From Paracoccaceae bacterium (GTDB lineage: Bacteria > Pseudomonadota > Alphaproteobacteria > Rhodobacterales > Rhodobacteraceae), in contig JACKKD010000001.1 in assembly GCA_020637675.1 (NCBI GenBank), positions 868,001 to 932,000 of the forward strand: a stretch of 64,000 nt of DNA, read 5' to 3'. This document shows, piece by piece, positions 1 through 8,642 of this stretch (positions within the stretch are counted from its first letter, which is position 1; every line of letters begins with the position of its first letter). Made by a program: the position numbers and the translations under genes. The notes beneath the pieces are model-generated. The model saw only the letters and a list, made by a program, of their open reading frames with translations. It did not search any database and was not told the DNA's origin.

Positions 1-1245
1 CTTGACCGCGAGGGGGAGGAATATTCGCCCGGCAAGACCGCGATCACCAAGAAGGCGATGACGGAGATCGGCGCCGCCCTGACCCGAGTGCCGGAGGGCT
101 TCGACATCCACAAGACCGTCGCGCGCCAGCTCGAGGCAAAGGCGCAGATGTTCAAGTCGGGGCGCGGCTTCGACTGGGCCACGGCCGAGGCGCTGGCCTT
201 CGGCAGTCTCTTGACCGAGGGCTATCCCGTGCGCCTCTCCGGCCAGGACTGCACCCGGGGCACCTTCTCGCAGCGCCATTCCGCCTTCGTCGATCAGGCG
301 ACCGAGGAACGGCACTATCCGCTCAACCACATCAAGCCGGGCCAAGCGCGTTACGAGGTCATCGACTCGATGCTCTCGGAATATGCCGTGCTCGGCTTCG
401 AATACGGCTATTCGCTCTCCGAACCGAACGCGCTCACCATCTGGGAGGCGCAGTTCGGCGATTTCGCGAACGGCGCGCAGATCATGTTCGACCAGTTCGT
501 CTCATCGGGCGAATCGAAGTGGCTCCGGATGTCGGGCCTCGTCTGCCTCCTGCCGCACGGGTTCGAAGGCCAGGGGCCGGAACACTCCTCGGCGCGGCTC
601 GAACGCTTCCTGCAGCAATGCGCGCAGGACAACTGGATCGTCGCAAACTGCTCGACGCCCGCGAACTACTTCCACATCCTGCGCCGGCAGGTGCACCGGT
701 CGTTCCGCAAGCCCCTGATCCTGATGACGCCGAAGTCGCTCCTCCGGCATCCGATGTGCGTCTCCGACGCGGAGGATTTCACCACCGGCTCGACCTTCCA
801 CCGCGTCCTCTGGGACGATGCGGAAAAGGGCCATTCGGCGACGAAGCTTGCCGCCGACAAGAAGATCCGCCGCGTGGTGATCTCGTCGGGCAAGGTCTAC
901 TACGATCTTCTGGCCGAACGCGATGCGCGCGGGCTTTCGGACGTCTACCTGCTCAGGCTCGAACAGTTCTACCCCTTCCCGGCGCAGTCGCTGGTGAAGG
1001 AACTTGAACGCTTCAAGGGGGCCGAGATCGTGTGGTGCCAGGAAGAACCGAAGAACCAGGGCGGCTGGTCGTTCGTGGAGCCGAACCTCGAATGGGTGCT
1101 CGGGCGCATCGGCGCGAAGCACGGCCGCGCCCGCTACGTCGGTCGCAGCGCCTCGGCATCGCCGGCGACCGGCCTCGCCTCGCGCCACAAGGCCGAGCAG
1201 GAGGCACTGGTGAACGAGGCGCTGACCGTGGGAGCATCGGGCTGA
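1..1245 (+). CDS. sucA: 2-oxoglutarate dehydrogenase E1 component, C-terminal part (5' end outside window)
   Basis: The frame is open from base 1, so this is the last 414 residues of a protein of roughly 980-990. E1 is the thiamin-diphosphate subunit that decarboxylates 2-oxoglutarate in the TCA cycle and reductively succinylates the lipoyl group of E2. The fragment matches the pyrimidine-binding and C-terminal domains of the family, with LPHGFEGQGPEHSSARLERF near residue 180 and KPLILMTPKSLLRHP near residue 235. An internal ATG at base 58 is not the real start, because the family similarity continues upstream of it. The stop overlaps the start of sucB in a TGATG junction, which implies translational coupling. 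Identification is firm. Confidence 0.97.
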   Translation, partial: LDREGEEYSPGKTAITKKAMTEIGAALTRVPEGFDIHKTVARQLEAKAQMFKSGRGFDWATAEALAFGSLLTEGYPVRLSGQDCTRGTFSQRHSAFVDQATEERHYPLNHIKPGQARYEVIDSMLSEYAVLGFEYGYSLSEPNALTIWEAQFGDFANGAQIMFDQFVSSGESKWLRMSGLVCLLPHGFEGQGPEHSSARLERFLQQCAQDNWIVANCSTPANYFHILRRQVHRSFRKPLILMTPKSLLRHPMCVSDAEDFTTGSTFHRVLWDDAEKGHSATKLAADKKIRRVVISSGKVYYDLLAERDARGLSDVYLLRLEQFYPFPAQSLVKELERFKGAEIVWCQEEPKNQGGWSFVEPNLEWVLGRIGAKHGRARYVGRSASASPATGLASRHKAEQEALVNEALTVGASG

Positions 1246-2798
1246 TGGCCACCGAAGTCCGCGTCCCCACGCTCGGCGAGAGCGTGACGGAGGCCACCAT
1301 CGCCACCTGGTTCAAGAACGTGGGCGAGATGGTCGCGGCCGACGAGATGCTCTGCGAACTCGAGACCGACAAGGTGACAGTGGAGGTGCCCGCCCCCGCT
1401 GCCGGCCGCCTTGTCGAGATCGTCGCGCGGGAAGGCGAGACCGTGGGCGTGAACGCGCTTCTCGCCCAGATCGCCGAAGAGGGCCACACCGGCCCGGAAG
1501 AAATGACCCCGAAGAAAAGCGCCGTTGCCGCGCCGATAGCCGAAGAGGGCAAGATGTCTGGAAAGAATACCGATGTGATGGTTCCCGCGCTCGGCGAAAG
1601 CGTGACCGAGGCGACCGTCTCCACCTGGTTCAAGAAGGTGGGCGACGCCGTCGCCGTGGACGAGATGCTCTGCGAACTCGAGACCGACAAGGTCTCGGTC
1701 GAGGTGCCCTCGCCGGTCGCGGGCGTGCTGGCCGAGATCGTCGCGCCCGAGGGCGCGACCGTGGATGCCAAGGCCCGGCTTGCCGTGGTGACCGAAGGCG
1801 CGGCCGGCGTGGCCCTGAAGGCGGCAGAACCCAAGGCCGCAGCCTTGGCCGCCGTCGGCTCGCCCGGCGCGGGTCCGGAAACGCCGAAGCCGCGGGCCGA
1901 CGTCGAGGACGCCCCATCGGCGAAGAAGGCCATGGCCGAGGCGGGTCTCACCGCCGATCAGGTCATCGGCACCGGCCGCGACGGAAGGATCATGAAGGAA
2001 GACGTGGCGAAGGCCGCCGCCGCGCCGGCCGCCCCGGTCGTTTCGGCCGCGCCCGCGCCTGCCGCCGCCCCTCGCGCCCCGGTCCCGGCCGAGGATGCCG
2101 CGCGCGAGGAACGGGTGAAGATGACGCGCCTGCGCGCCACCATCGCCCGCCGCCTCAAGGACGCGCAGAACACCGCCGCGATGCTGACCACCTATAACGA
2201 GGTGGACATGAAGGGCATCATGGACCTTCGCAACGAATACAAGGATGCCTTCGAGAAGAAGCATGGCGTCAAGCTCGGCTTCATGTCCTTCTTCGTGAAG
2301 GCCTGCTGCCACGCGCTGAAGGAAGTGCCCGAGGTCAACGCCGAGATCGACGGCGGCGATGTCGTCTACAAGAACTTCGTCCATATGGGCGTCGCGGTCG
2401 GCACGCCCTCGGGCCTCGTCGTGCCGGTGGTGCGCGATGCCGACCAGATGGGCTTCGCCGCGATCGAGAAGAAGATCGCCGAACTCGGCCTCCGCGCCCG
2501 TGACGGGAAACTGAGCATGGCGGAGATGCAGGGCGGCAGCTTCACCATCTCGAACGGCGGCGTCTACGGCTCGCTCATGTCCTCGCCGATCCTGAACCCG
2601 CCGCAATCGGGCATCCTCGGCATGCACAAGATCCAGGACCGCCCGGTCGTCGTCGGCGGCCAGATCGTCATCCGCCCGATGATGTATCTCGCCCTCAGCT
2701 ACGACCACCGCATCGTGGATGGGAAAGGGGCGGTGACGTTCCTGGTGCGGGTGAAGGAGGCGCTGGAGGACCCGAGACGGCTGCTGATGGATCTCTGA
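1245..2798 (+). CDS. sucB: Dihydrolipoyl succinyltransferase (2-oxoglutarate dehydrogenase E2), two lipoyl domains
   Basis: This is the core E2 subunit of the 2-oxoglutarate dehydrogenase complex, which transfers succinyl groups to CoA. The 517 residues hold two consecutive lipoyl domains, each with ELETDKV and its lipoylated lysine (Lys43 and Lys149). A peripheral subunit-binding domain follows near residues 225-260, then an Ala/Pro-rich linker, then the catalytic domain ending in SYDHRIVDG (His488, Asp492). E. coli SucB is about 405 residues with one lipoyl domain, so this copy is longer by one domain. The ATG overlaps the sucA stop (TGATG). A start further upstream would read into sucA and is not needed. 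Confidence 0.97.
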   Translation: MATEVRVPTLGESVTEATIATWFKNVGEMVAADEMLCELETDKVTVEVPAPAAGRLVEIVAREGETVGVNALLAQIAEEGHTGPEEMTPKKSAVAAPIAEEGKMSGKNTDVMVPALGESVTEATVSTWFKKVGDAVAVDEMLCELETDKVSVEVPSPVAGVLAEIVAPEGATVDAKARLAVVTEGAAGVALKAAEPKAAALAAVGSPGAGPETPKPRADVEDAPSAKKAMAEAGLTADQVIGTGRDGRIMKEDVAKAAAAPAAPVVSAAPAPAAAPRAPVPAEDAAREERVKMTRLRATIARRLKDAQNTAAMLTTYNEVDMKGIMDLRNEYKDAFEKKHGVKLGFMSFFVKACCHALKEVPEVNAEIDGGDVVYKNFVHMGVAVGTPSGLVVPVVRDADQMGFAAIEKKIAELGLRARDGKLSMAEMQGGSFTISNGGVYGSLMSSPILNPPQSGILGMHKIQDRPVVVGGQIVIRPMMYLALSYDHRIVDGKGAVTFLVRVKEALEDPRRLLMDL

Positions 2799-2845
2799 CC
2801 GGATGGCGGGCGTTGTCCCACCATCAACCCGGAAAAGGAGCCCCC

Positions 2846-3088
2846 ATGCAACTCATCTGCGAGATCGACACCGGCGGTTTCGACGCCTGGAAATCCGGCT
2901 TCGACGACCGTGCCGAGGCGCGCGGCCAGGCCGGGCTGACCATGCTCCAGATGTGGCGCGATGCCGATGACGGTGCCCGCGCCGTGGTCCTCTTCGAGGT
3001 CCACGACCGGGCGCGGGCAGAGGAGTGGGTTCGGACCGAAGGCGCGCTCCACGCGCCCGTCGCGGCCCGCTTTCTGAGGACGGCATGA
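2846..3088 (+). CDS. Small conserved-type protein of unknown function inside the suc operon
   Basis: An 80-residue product whose ATG follows a strong ribosome binding site (AAAAGGAG, bases 2833-2840). It is acidic-basic mixed, has no membrane segment or signal peptide, and looks like a small alpha/beta fold (strands around MQLICEID and AVVLFEV, helix RARAEEWVRTEGA). I do not recognise the family securely. The pattern is reminiscent of small ferredoxin-like dimeric alpha/beta barrel proteins. It sits 47 bases after sucB and 117 bases before lpd, so it is probably co-transcribed with the dehydrogenase genes. A role linked to the complex is only inferred from position. Confidence 0.75.
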   Translation: MQLICEIDTGGFDAWKSGFDDRAEARGQAGLTMLQMWRDADDGARAVVLFEVHDRARAEEWVRTEGALHAPVAARFLRTA

Positions 3089-3177
3089 GGCCCCGCGGGG
3101 CCACCGGAACCAGACTCCGTCCCGACGGGTGTCGGGACGGATGCCAGACGCAAGACCGACGCCCGCGGGACGCGGGC
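3089..3177. repeat. Three consecutive hairpins between the small gene and lpd
   Basis: Three perfect inverted repeats lie in a row: GGCCCCGCGGGGCC (3089-3102, directly after the stop codon), GTCCCGAC-GGGT-GTCGGGAC (3119-3138, 8-bp stem with a tetraloop) and GCCCGCG-GGA-CGCGGGC (3161-3177). None is followed by a T-run, so they do not look like intrinsic terminators. They could stabilise the upstream mRNA or lower lpd expression relative to sucAB. Confidence 0.6.
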
Positions 3178-3205
3178 CGGACACCGGAATCCGAAGGAGC
3201 AGGAC

Positions 3206-4594
3206 ATGGCTGAGTTTGATGTGATCGTGATTGGCGCCGGCCCGGGCGGCTATGTATGCGCCATCCGCTGCGCGCAGTTGGGGCTGAAGACCGCCTGTGT
3301 CGAGGGTCGCGAGACGCTCGGCGGGACCTGCCTCAATGTCGGTTGCATCCCGTCGAAGGCGCTGCTTCACGCCAGCCACATGCTCCACGAGGCCGCACAC
3401 AATTTCGAGAAGATGGGCCTCGTGGCGTCGGTGCCGAAGGTCGACTGGGCGAAGATGCTCGGCTACAAGGACGACGTCATCGCCCAGAACACCAAGGGCA
3501 TCGAATTTCTCTTCAAGAAGAACAAGGTGACCTGGCTGAAGGGCTGGGGACAGATCCCCGCTGCGGGCCAGGTGAAGGTGGGCGACGAGATCCACACCGC
3601 GAAGGCCATCGTCATCGCCACCGGGTCGGAACCCTCCTCTCTCCCCGGGGTCGAGATCGACGAGGAGACCGTCGTGACCTCCACCGGCGCGCTCGCGCTG
3701 CCCAAGGTGCCGAAGTCGATGGTGGTCATCGGCGCCGGCGTCATCGGGCTCGAGATGGGGTCGGTCTATGCCCGCCTCGGCACCGAGGTGACGGTTGTCG
3801 AATACCTCGACGCGATCACTCCGGGCATGGATGGTGAGGTGGCAAAGACCTTCCAGAGAATCCTTGGACGTCAAGGATTCAAGTTCGTCATGGGCGCTGC
3901 CGTCCAGGGTGTGAAAACCGCGAAGGGCAAGAACGCGGTGACCTACAGGCTCCGCAAGGACGACAGCGAGGCGACGCTCGAGGCCGAGGTGGTGCTCGTC
4001 GCGACCGGACGCAGGCCCTATACCGCCGGACTCGGGCTTGAGGCCTTGGGCGTCGAGATGGAAAAGCGCGGCCAGGTCAAGACCGACGCCCACTGGCAGA
4101 CAAGCGTCAAGGGCATCTACGCCATCGGCGACGCGATCGCGGGGCCGATGCTCGCCCACAAGGCCGAGGACGAGGGCATGGCGGTCGCCGAAGTCGTCGC
4201 GGGCAAGGCCGGGCACGTCAACTATGGCGTCATCCCCGGGGTGATATACACCACGCCCGAGGTGGCAAGCGTCGGCAAGACAGAGGAGCAACTGAAGGAG
4301 GAAGGCCGCGCCTACAAGGTCGGCAAGTTCTCCTTCATGGGCAACGGGCGCGCCAAGGCGGTGTTCCAGGGCGAGGGCTTCGTGAAGATCCTCGCCGACA
4401 AGGAGACCGACCGCGTGCTCGGCTGTCACATCATCGGGCCGGCGGCGGGCGACCTCATCCACGAGGTCTGCGTGGCGATGGAGTTCGGGGCGGCCGCGCA
4501 GGATCTGGCGCTCACCTGTCACGCCCACCCCACCTTCTCGGAGGCGGTGCGGGAAGCGGCACTGGCCTGCGGGGACGGCCCCATTCACGCATGA
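3206..4594 (+). CDS. lpd: Dihydrolipoyl dehydrogenase (E3)
   Basis: This FAD/NAD disulfide oxidoreductase re-oxidises the dihydrolipoyl groups of the 2-oxoglutarate dehydrogenase complex. The 462-residue length is normal. Visible features are the N-terminal FAD motif GAGPGGYVCA, the redox-active pair in GGTCLNVGCIPSK (Cys42, Cys47), the NAD-binding GAGVIGLEMGS, the second FAD motif YAIGDAIAGPML and the C-terminal HAHPTFSE containing the catalytic His-Glu pair. The ATG follows AAGGAG. It is the last gene of the suc cluster and ends just before a bidirectional terminator. Confidence 0.97.
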   Translation: MAEFDVIVIGAGPGGYVCAIRCAQLGLKTACVEGRETLGGTCLNVGCIPSKALLHASHMLHEAAHNFEKMGLVASVPKVDWAKMLGYKDDVIAQNTKGIEFLFKKNKVTWLKGWGQIPAAGQVKVGDEIHTAKAIVIATGSEPSSLPGVEIDEETVVTSTGALALPKVPKSMVVIGAGVIGLEMGSVYARLGTEVTVVEYLDAITPGMDGEVAKTFQRILGRQGFKFVMGAAVQGVKTAKGKNAVTYRLRKDDSEATLEAEVVLVATGRRPYTAGLGLEALGVEMEKRGQVKTDAHWQTSVKGIYAIGDAIAGPMLAHKAEDEGMAVAEVVAGKAGHVNYGVIPGVIYTTPEVASVGKTEEQLKEEGRAYKVGKFSFMGNGRAKAVFQGEGFVKILADKETDRVLGCHIIGPAAGDLIHEVCVAMEFGAAAQDLALTCHAHPTFSEAVREAALACGDGPIHA

Positions 4595-4610
4595 AGGACC
4601 GCTTCTGATG

Positions 4611-4640
4611 GAAGACGCCCCGCCATGGAGGGGCGTCTTC
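4611..4640. terminator. Bidirectional intrinsic terminator between lpd and the DUF4405 gene
   Basis: An 11-bp perfect stem, GAAGACGCCCC / GGGGCGTCTTC, with an 8-base loop lies between two convergent genes, 16 bases after lpd and 2 bases before the stop of the minus-strand gene. Short T-containing tracts flank it on both sides. Confidence 0.75.
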
Positions 4641-4642
4641 GT

Positions 4643-5140
4643 TCAGGACGACAGGCCGATGATCGCCACGGCGAGCTCAGCGTCGCTCTTGCCCGAGGCC
4701 GCGGCGATCTCGCGCAGCGTCCTGCCGATTTCGGCGCCGCTGAGACCTGCGCCCCTCAGGCCCTCGACAAGCTCTGCCCCGGTCATTCCGAAGACCGGCG
4801 CGGCGAGTTCCGGCGTGGCGGCGTAGAGCGCCTGGGCGAGCTGGAATTGCGGCGGGCCGGTCCGCGCGTCGCCGGCGGGCACGAAGAATACCGCCGCCGC
4901 AGCAACCGACAGGGCCAGCGACAGAGCCATGGGCAAGCGTCTCAGATAGGCGGTCATTGGCCGCCAGTTCTTCCAGAGGTGCAGCGCGAACGGCACGATG
5001 AGGACCATGCTGAGCCATTCGTGCATCCCGTGGAAGGCCGCCGGCCCGACGTGGAAGAAAAGCGCGAGCCCAGAGACGAGCGATACGAGAAAGAGCCCCG
5101 TGATGAGCGGGGTGGCGTAGCGGTTTGGAAGCGATGGCAT
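4643..5140 (-). CDS. DUF4405-type integral membrane protein
   Basis: The 165-residue protein has three predicted membrane helices, at about residues 9-31, 38-60 and 68-90, and a helical soluble C-terminal tail. The pattern of histidines in the first two helices (FHGMHEWLS and HLWKNW) matches the DUF4405 group, whose helices resemble small cytochrome b domains, so heme binding is possible but not shown. The tail has repeated short helices (GLSGAEIGRTLREIAAA). It lies 87 bases downstream of the GntR gene on the same strand and may be co-transcribed with it. Function is unknown. Confidence 0.75.
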   Translation of the reverse strand: MPSLPNRYATPLITGLFLVSLVSGLALFFHVGPAAFHGMHEWLSMVLIVPFALHLWKNWRPMTAYLRRLPMALSLALSVAAAAVFFVPAGDARTGPPQFQLAQALYAATPELAAPVFGMTGAELVEGLRGAGLSGAEIGRTLREIAAASGKSDAELAVAIIGLSS

Positions 5141-5227
5141 CGAAAACTCCTGGCGCCGGGGCGCCAGCCGCGCCCCTCGATGCTTGAACGCGGCAGCGCG
5201 GCGTCTCCGTCGCGGCAGCGCAGAAAT

Positions 5228-5920
5228 CTACGTCAGAAGATGCCGCAGCCCTTGCGTGACATCCGTCCGCACCGCGAGCCGGAGCGCCGGTTCGTCCCCG
5301 GCCTTCAACGCAGCAAGAATCATACGGTGCGTCTGCGGCGGGTCGCTGCGATGCAGGCGCGAATAGACCGCGCGCATCGTCGGGCCAAGCTGGAGCCAGA
5401 CCGTCTCCGCCACGGCCAGCATCGCCGGCGCCTGGGCGCGCAGGTAGAGTGTGCGATGGAACTCGAGGTTGGTGCGAATGTAGGCCACGGCATCGCGCTT
5501 CACCGCGGCCTCCGCGTTGGCCATGTTGATCACCTGCAACCGCTCGATCAGCGCCATGTGGGCGCGCGGCAGCGCCCGGGTCGCGAGCTCTGTCTCGATC
5601 AATGCCCGAAGCGTCGCCAGTTCCTCGATCCGCTCGTGCGAAAGATCGGGCGTGGTGACACGGCCCGAGGCCGAGAGCGTCAGCGCGCCTTCTGCCGCGA
5701 GTCTGCGCAGCGCCTCCCGCGCGGGGGTCATCGAGACGCCGTAGGCCTTTGCCAGGCCGCGCAGGGTCAGCGCCTGCCCCGGCGCAAGCTCGCCATGCAT
5801 GATCTGCTGACGCAGCGACCGGTAAAGCCGGTCGTGCGCGGCGATGCCGGCGCCCGGTTCGGCAGGACGGGGCGGATTTGGCATCGGTGGACCGGAAGGT
5901 GGCGGAACGCGGTCAATCAT
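5228..5920 (-). CDS. GntR-family transcriptional regulator, FCD subfamily
   Basis: A 230-residue DNA-binding regulator. The N-terminal winged helix-turn-helix is clear (LYRSLRQQIMHGELAPGQAL, then LRGLAKAYGVSMTPAREALR). The C-terminal helical FCD domain, which binds small organic acids in relatives, begins near residue 95 (LRALIETELATRAL, EFHRTLY). The chosen ATG at 5920 overlaps the stop of the metallopeptidase gene by 8 bases, consistent with a coupled pair. A longer frame to 5962 would run further into that gene. Nothing nearby is an obvious catabolic target, so the ligand is unknown. Confidence 0.9.
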   Translation of the reverse strand: MIDRVPPPSGPPMPNPPRPAEPGAGIAAHDRLYRSLRQQIMHGELAPGQALTLRGLAKAYGVSMTPAREALRRLAAEGALTLSASGRVTTPDLSHERIEELATLRALIETELATRALPRAHMALIERLQVINMANAEAAVKRDAVAYIRTNLEFHRTLYLRAQAPAMLAVAETVWLQLGPTMRAVYSRLHRSDPPQTHRMILAALKAGDEPALRLAVRTDVTQGLRHLLT

Positions 5921-6620
5921 CGGCCGCACCGGTGCCGAAGTCCAGCCGGTGCAATGCCCCACCGTTCCGCTTCAGCCAGCGCCGGTGCGGCTCGTAGCCC
6001 GGCATCAGGCCCCGGACCACCGCCCAGAAGGCCGGTGAGTGGTTCATCTCGACCAGATGGGCGACCTCGTGCGCCGCGACATAGTCGAGCACCTCGGGTG
6101 GCGCCATGATCAGCCGCCAGGAAAACATCAGCCCGCCGTCCGCGGTGCAGGACCCCCAGCGCGAGCGGGTATCGCGGAGCGTGATGCGGCTGAACCGGCA
6201 CCCGATCGCCCCGGCATGCGCCTCGCAGGCCGCGTGGAGGCGCTGCCGCGCCGCGAATTTCAGGAATGCCGCCACCCGGGCCCCGAGCCGCGCGGGATCA
6301 GGCGGGGCAAGCAGCGCCGTGCCCTCGACGCGGACCGCGCGGACAGAGGCGGCCGTCACGCCGAGCGCGCGGCCCTCGAACGGCACCGTTGCGCCGAAGG
6401 CGAGTCCCTCGCGCGGGGCGGCATCGCGGAGGACAGCGCGGAGCCAGCCCGCCTTATCGGCGGCGAAGCGGAGCGCCTCCGCCTCCCGCGCGCGCGCGGG
6501 CATCGAGAGTGTCACCCGTCCGTCCAGCCGCGAGACCCTGAGCGAGAAGCGCCGCGCGCGGGCGGAGCGGCGCAACGTGATCTCGACAGGCGGCTCGCCC
6601 GGCAGCATGTGTCGGCTCAT
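5913..6620 (-). CDS. YgjP-like zinc metallopeptidase domain protein (DUF45)
   Basis: The 235-residue protein carries the signature of the YgjP/DUF45 family. RSRWGSC lies at residues 152-158 and the zinc site is AAHEVAHLVEMNH, with His184, Glu185, His188 and a third histidine at 194. The N-terminal part is Arg-rich and beta-rich. No signal peptide is seen, so it is probably cytoplasmic. Family members are often near DNA repair or restriction genes but have no settled function. It starts a minus-strand pair with the GntR regulator and is divergent from the FYDLN gene. Confidence 0.9.
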   Translation of the reverse strand: MSRHMLPGEPPVEITLRRSARARRFSLRVSRLDGRVTLSMPARAREAEALRFAADKAGWLRAVLRDAAPREGLAFGATVPFEGRALGVTAASVRAVRVEGTALLAPPDPARLGARVAAFLKFAARQRLHAACEAHAGAIGCRFSRITLRDTRSRWGSCTADGGLMFSWRLIMAPPEVLDYVAAHEVAHLVEMNHSPAFWAVVRGLMPGYEPHRRWLKRNGGALHRLDFGTGAADD

Positions 6621-6710
6621 CTCGCCCCCCCTTTGTCAGCAGTCTAGCCCCGCCCCCGCGCGCCGGAAAAGGCCCTCGACCTCCCGCGCGCGGAATGCGG
6701 CCGAAAGCCT

Positions 6711-6739
6711 TTGACAGCCCTGCCCCGTTGTGGCAGAGG
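6711..6739 (+). promoter_or_regulatory. Candidate promoter of the FYDLN-acid gene
   Basis: A perfect -35 box TTGACA (6711-6716) is followed after 17 bases by CAGAGG, a weak -10 box, 41 bases before the ATG. The -35 match and spacing are good and the -10 match is poor. Confidence 0.4.
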
Positions 6740-6779
6740 GCGTCGACTCTCGCACAGACGAGCACGCAAGGAGTGTTCC

Positions 6780-7106
6780 ATGCCCAAGGACGAATGGGGC
6801 GTCAAGCGCCTCTGCCCGCATTGTACCAGCCGGTTCTATGACCTTCAGCGCGACCCGATGACCTGCCCCGAGTGCGGCCACAGCTTCACCGCCGAAAGCC
6901 TCTTCGCGGGCCGCGGCCGTGTCATGGTCAGCGACAAGACCTCGGCCAAGGACGAGGATGTCGAAATGGACGATCTGGCCGAGGACGATCTCGACGCCGA
7001 TGCCGGCGACGACGAACTCGACGACGACCTCCTTGAGGATGACGAGGACGACGAGGTCTCGCTTGACGAGATCGCCGACGTCGCCGGCGGCGAGGACGAG
7101 GGCTGA
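6780..7106 (+). CDS. FYDLN-acid domain protein (TIGR02300 family)
   Basis: A 108-residue cytoplasmic protein. Its N-terminus holds two zinc-knuckle-like pairs, CPHC (Cys12, Cys15) and CPEC (Cys29, Cys32), flanking FYDLQ, the variant here of the family's FYDLN motif. From about residue 50 the chain is almost entirely Asp/Glu, ending in GGEDEG. This architecture is typical of alphaproteobacteria and its function is not established. The ATG follows CAAGGAGTG. It is monocistronic, with a strong terminator about 30 bases downstream. Confidence 0.92.
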   Translation: MPKDEWGVKRLCPHCTSRFYDLQRDPMTCPECGHSFTAESLFAGRGRVMVSDKTSAKDEDVEMDDLAEDDLDADAGDDELDDDLLEDDEDDEVSLDEIADVAGGEDEG

Positions 7107-7138
7107 TCCGGCACCACGCAGCACCCTCCGTGGATGCG

Positions 7139-7165
7139 AAGGGCGCGGCCGGGCCGCGCCCTTTT
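7139..7165 (+). terminator. Intrinsic terminator of the FYDLN-acid gene
   Basis: A stem of about ten GC pairs (GGGCGCGGC / GCCGCGCCC) with a three-base loop and flanking AA/TT pairs is followed by TTTT. Confidence 0.85.
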
Positions 7166-7214
7166 CCGTTCCGTCGCGGCCCCCGCGAACTTGGCCGCGC
7201 GCCCCACTTTTCGC

Positions 7215-7243
7215 TTGCACCCCCCGTACGCCTTGCCTATATC
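7215..7243 (+). promoter_or_regulatory. Promoter of tRNA-Ala
   Basis: TTGCAC (7215-7220), a 17-base spacer and TATATC (7238-7243) form a good housekeeping promoter. It ends 46 bases before the tRNA 5' end. Confidence 0.65.
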
Positions 7244-7289
7244 GCCCGTCACGCGGGCGGCCGGCACAGCCGTCGTCCGGACCTCCGGT

Positions 7290-7365
<76 letters not shown>

Positions 7366-7628
7366 AACAATACCGCAGAATGGTTGTCCCGCCCTTTGGC
7401 CAGCGCCGACACCACGGCAAAGACCGGCGCACGGGCCAGCATTTGTCTGGCTGCTGCACCCTGAACGGGCCGGCGTCCGATGTCGCATCCCTCGGTCCTG
7501 GGCCGGGACCGAGGTGCCCGGCGATTGACGCATGGCGGGGAGCGGGGGCGTTTCAGGCGGGCGCAATTGTCTTTTTTTGCGAAACAAATCCATAATCCTG
7601 CCCCAATGCGTTGCTAGCCAGCGGGGCA

Positions 7629-8642
7629 ATGATGACCACCGATCTGCCCCTCTCCCCCAAGCCCCAAGCGCCGCGCGGCCGCCGTGCGCGCGACTTCCTG
7701 CTCATGGCCGGGTTGGTCGCGCTCTTCGCCGCCGGGGTGGCCGGGCTTCTCGCCGCGACGGGATGGGAGGAGACGCGGGCGCAGATCGCCCGACTGACGC
7801 TCGCGCAGGGTGCCGCCCTCCTCGCGCTCTCGCTCGTCAACTACCTTCTCCGTGGCCTGCGCTGGCACCTCTTCGCCCGCCGCCTCGGGCTCTCCACACG
7901 GCTGGTGCAGGACCTGCGCCATTTCCTCGGCGGCTTCGCCATGGTGGTGACGCCGGGCCGGCTGGGGGAACTCGTGCGGATGCGCTGGCTCAGACGCGAG
8001 ACCGGCTGGGCGTTCGAGCGCACGGCGCCGCTCGCGCTCATGGACCGTGCGGCGGACCTTGCGGCCATGGCGATCATCCTCGGCCTGTCCGTGGCGCTGG
8101 CCACGACCGGGGTCCGGGGCGCGGTTCCCGTGGCGATCCTAGCCCTTGGCACCGCCTTCGTGGCGACGCACCCGAGGCTCCTCGCCTTCGTGGTGACGCA
8201 GGCCCACCGCGCGGTGGGCAGGATGCCGCGCCTTTTCGGCAAGCTCCGCGCGGCGGCGCGTTCGCTCGACCGCTTCGCCGGGGCCGAGACGATGGCACCC
8301 GCGCTCGCCCTCGGCATCGCCGGATGGCTGGCGGAAGGATATGCCTTCCACCTCCTCCTCGGCTGGATGGGCACGGACATCGGGGTCGCGAAGGCGATCG
8401 CGATCTTCGTCTTCTCGACGCTCGCCGGCGGCCTGACCGGCGCGCCGGGCGGCGTCGGCGGGGCGGAGGCGGCGATGATCGCGCTTCTCGCGCTCGACGG
8501 CGTGCCGATGGAGGTCTCCGTGCCCGCGACCGCCATCATCCGCGTCACTACGCTCTGGTTCGCGCTCGGGATCGGCATGGCCGTGTTTCCCCTCGCCGAA
8601 CGCCTTTCCCTGAGAGAGAGACATGCTCTGGAAGACCGCTGA
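7629..8642 (+). CDS. UPF0104/YbhN-like polytopic membrane protein (lysylphosphatidylglycerol-synthase TM domain), possible flippase
   Basis: The 337-residue protein has about eight predicted membrane helices and the family signature TPGRLGELVRMRWLRRE near residue 115. The family is the transmembrane half of MprF and the YbhN group, which are lipid-translocase-like. I chose the ATG at 7629 (a second ATG is at 7632). A TTG at 7611 is possible but lacks support. Its stop overlaps the DprE1-like gene by 20 bases, so the two are coupled. Because that operon appears to make a polyprenyl-phosphate sugar, a role in moving the lipid across the membrane is a reasonable inference, but nothing in the sequence proves it. 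Confidence 0.8.
   Translation: MMTTDLPLSPKPQAPRGRRARDFLLMAGLVALFAAGVAGLLAATGWEETRAQIARLTLAQGAALLALSLVNYLLRGLRWHLFARRLGLSTRLVQDLRHFLGGFAMVVTPGRLGELVRMRWLRRETGWAFERTAPLALMDRAADLAAMAIILGLSVALATTGVRGAVPVAILALGTAFVATHPRLLAFVVTQAHRAVGRMPRLFGKLRAAARSLDRFAGAETMAPALALGIAGWLAEGYAFHLLLGWMGTDIGVAKAIAIFVFSTLAGGLTGAPGGVGGAEAAMIALLALDGVPMEVSVPATAIIRVTTLWFALGIGMAVFPLAERLSLRERHALEDR

Noticed and set aside
1134..4588. Long open frames on the minus strand opposite sucB and lpd (524 and 629 codons)
   Set aside because: They lie fully antisense to well-identified enzymes and have His/Arg/Gly-rich, non-protein-like composition, as expected in GC-rich DNA where the opposite strand stays open.
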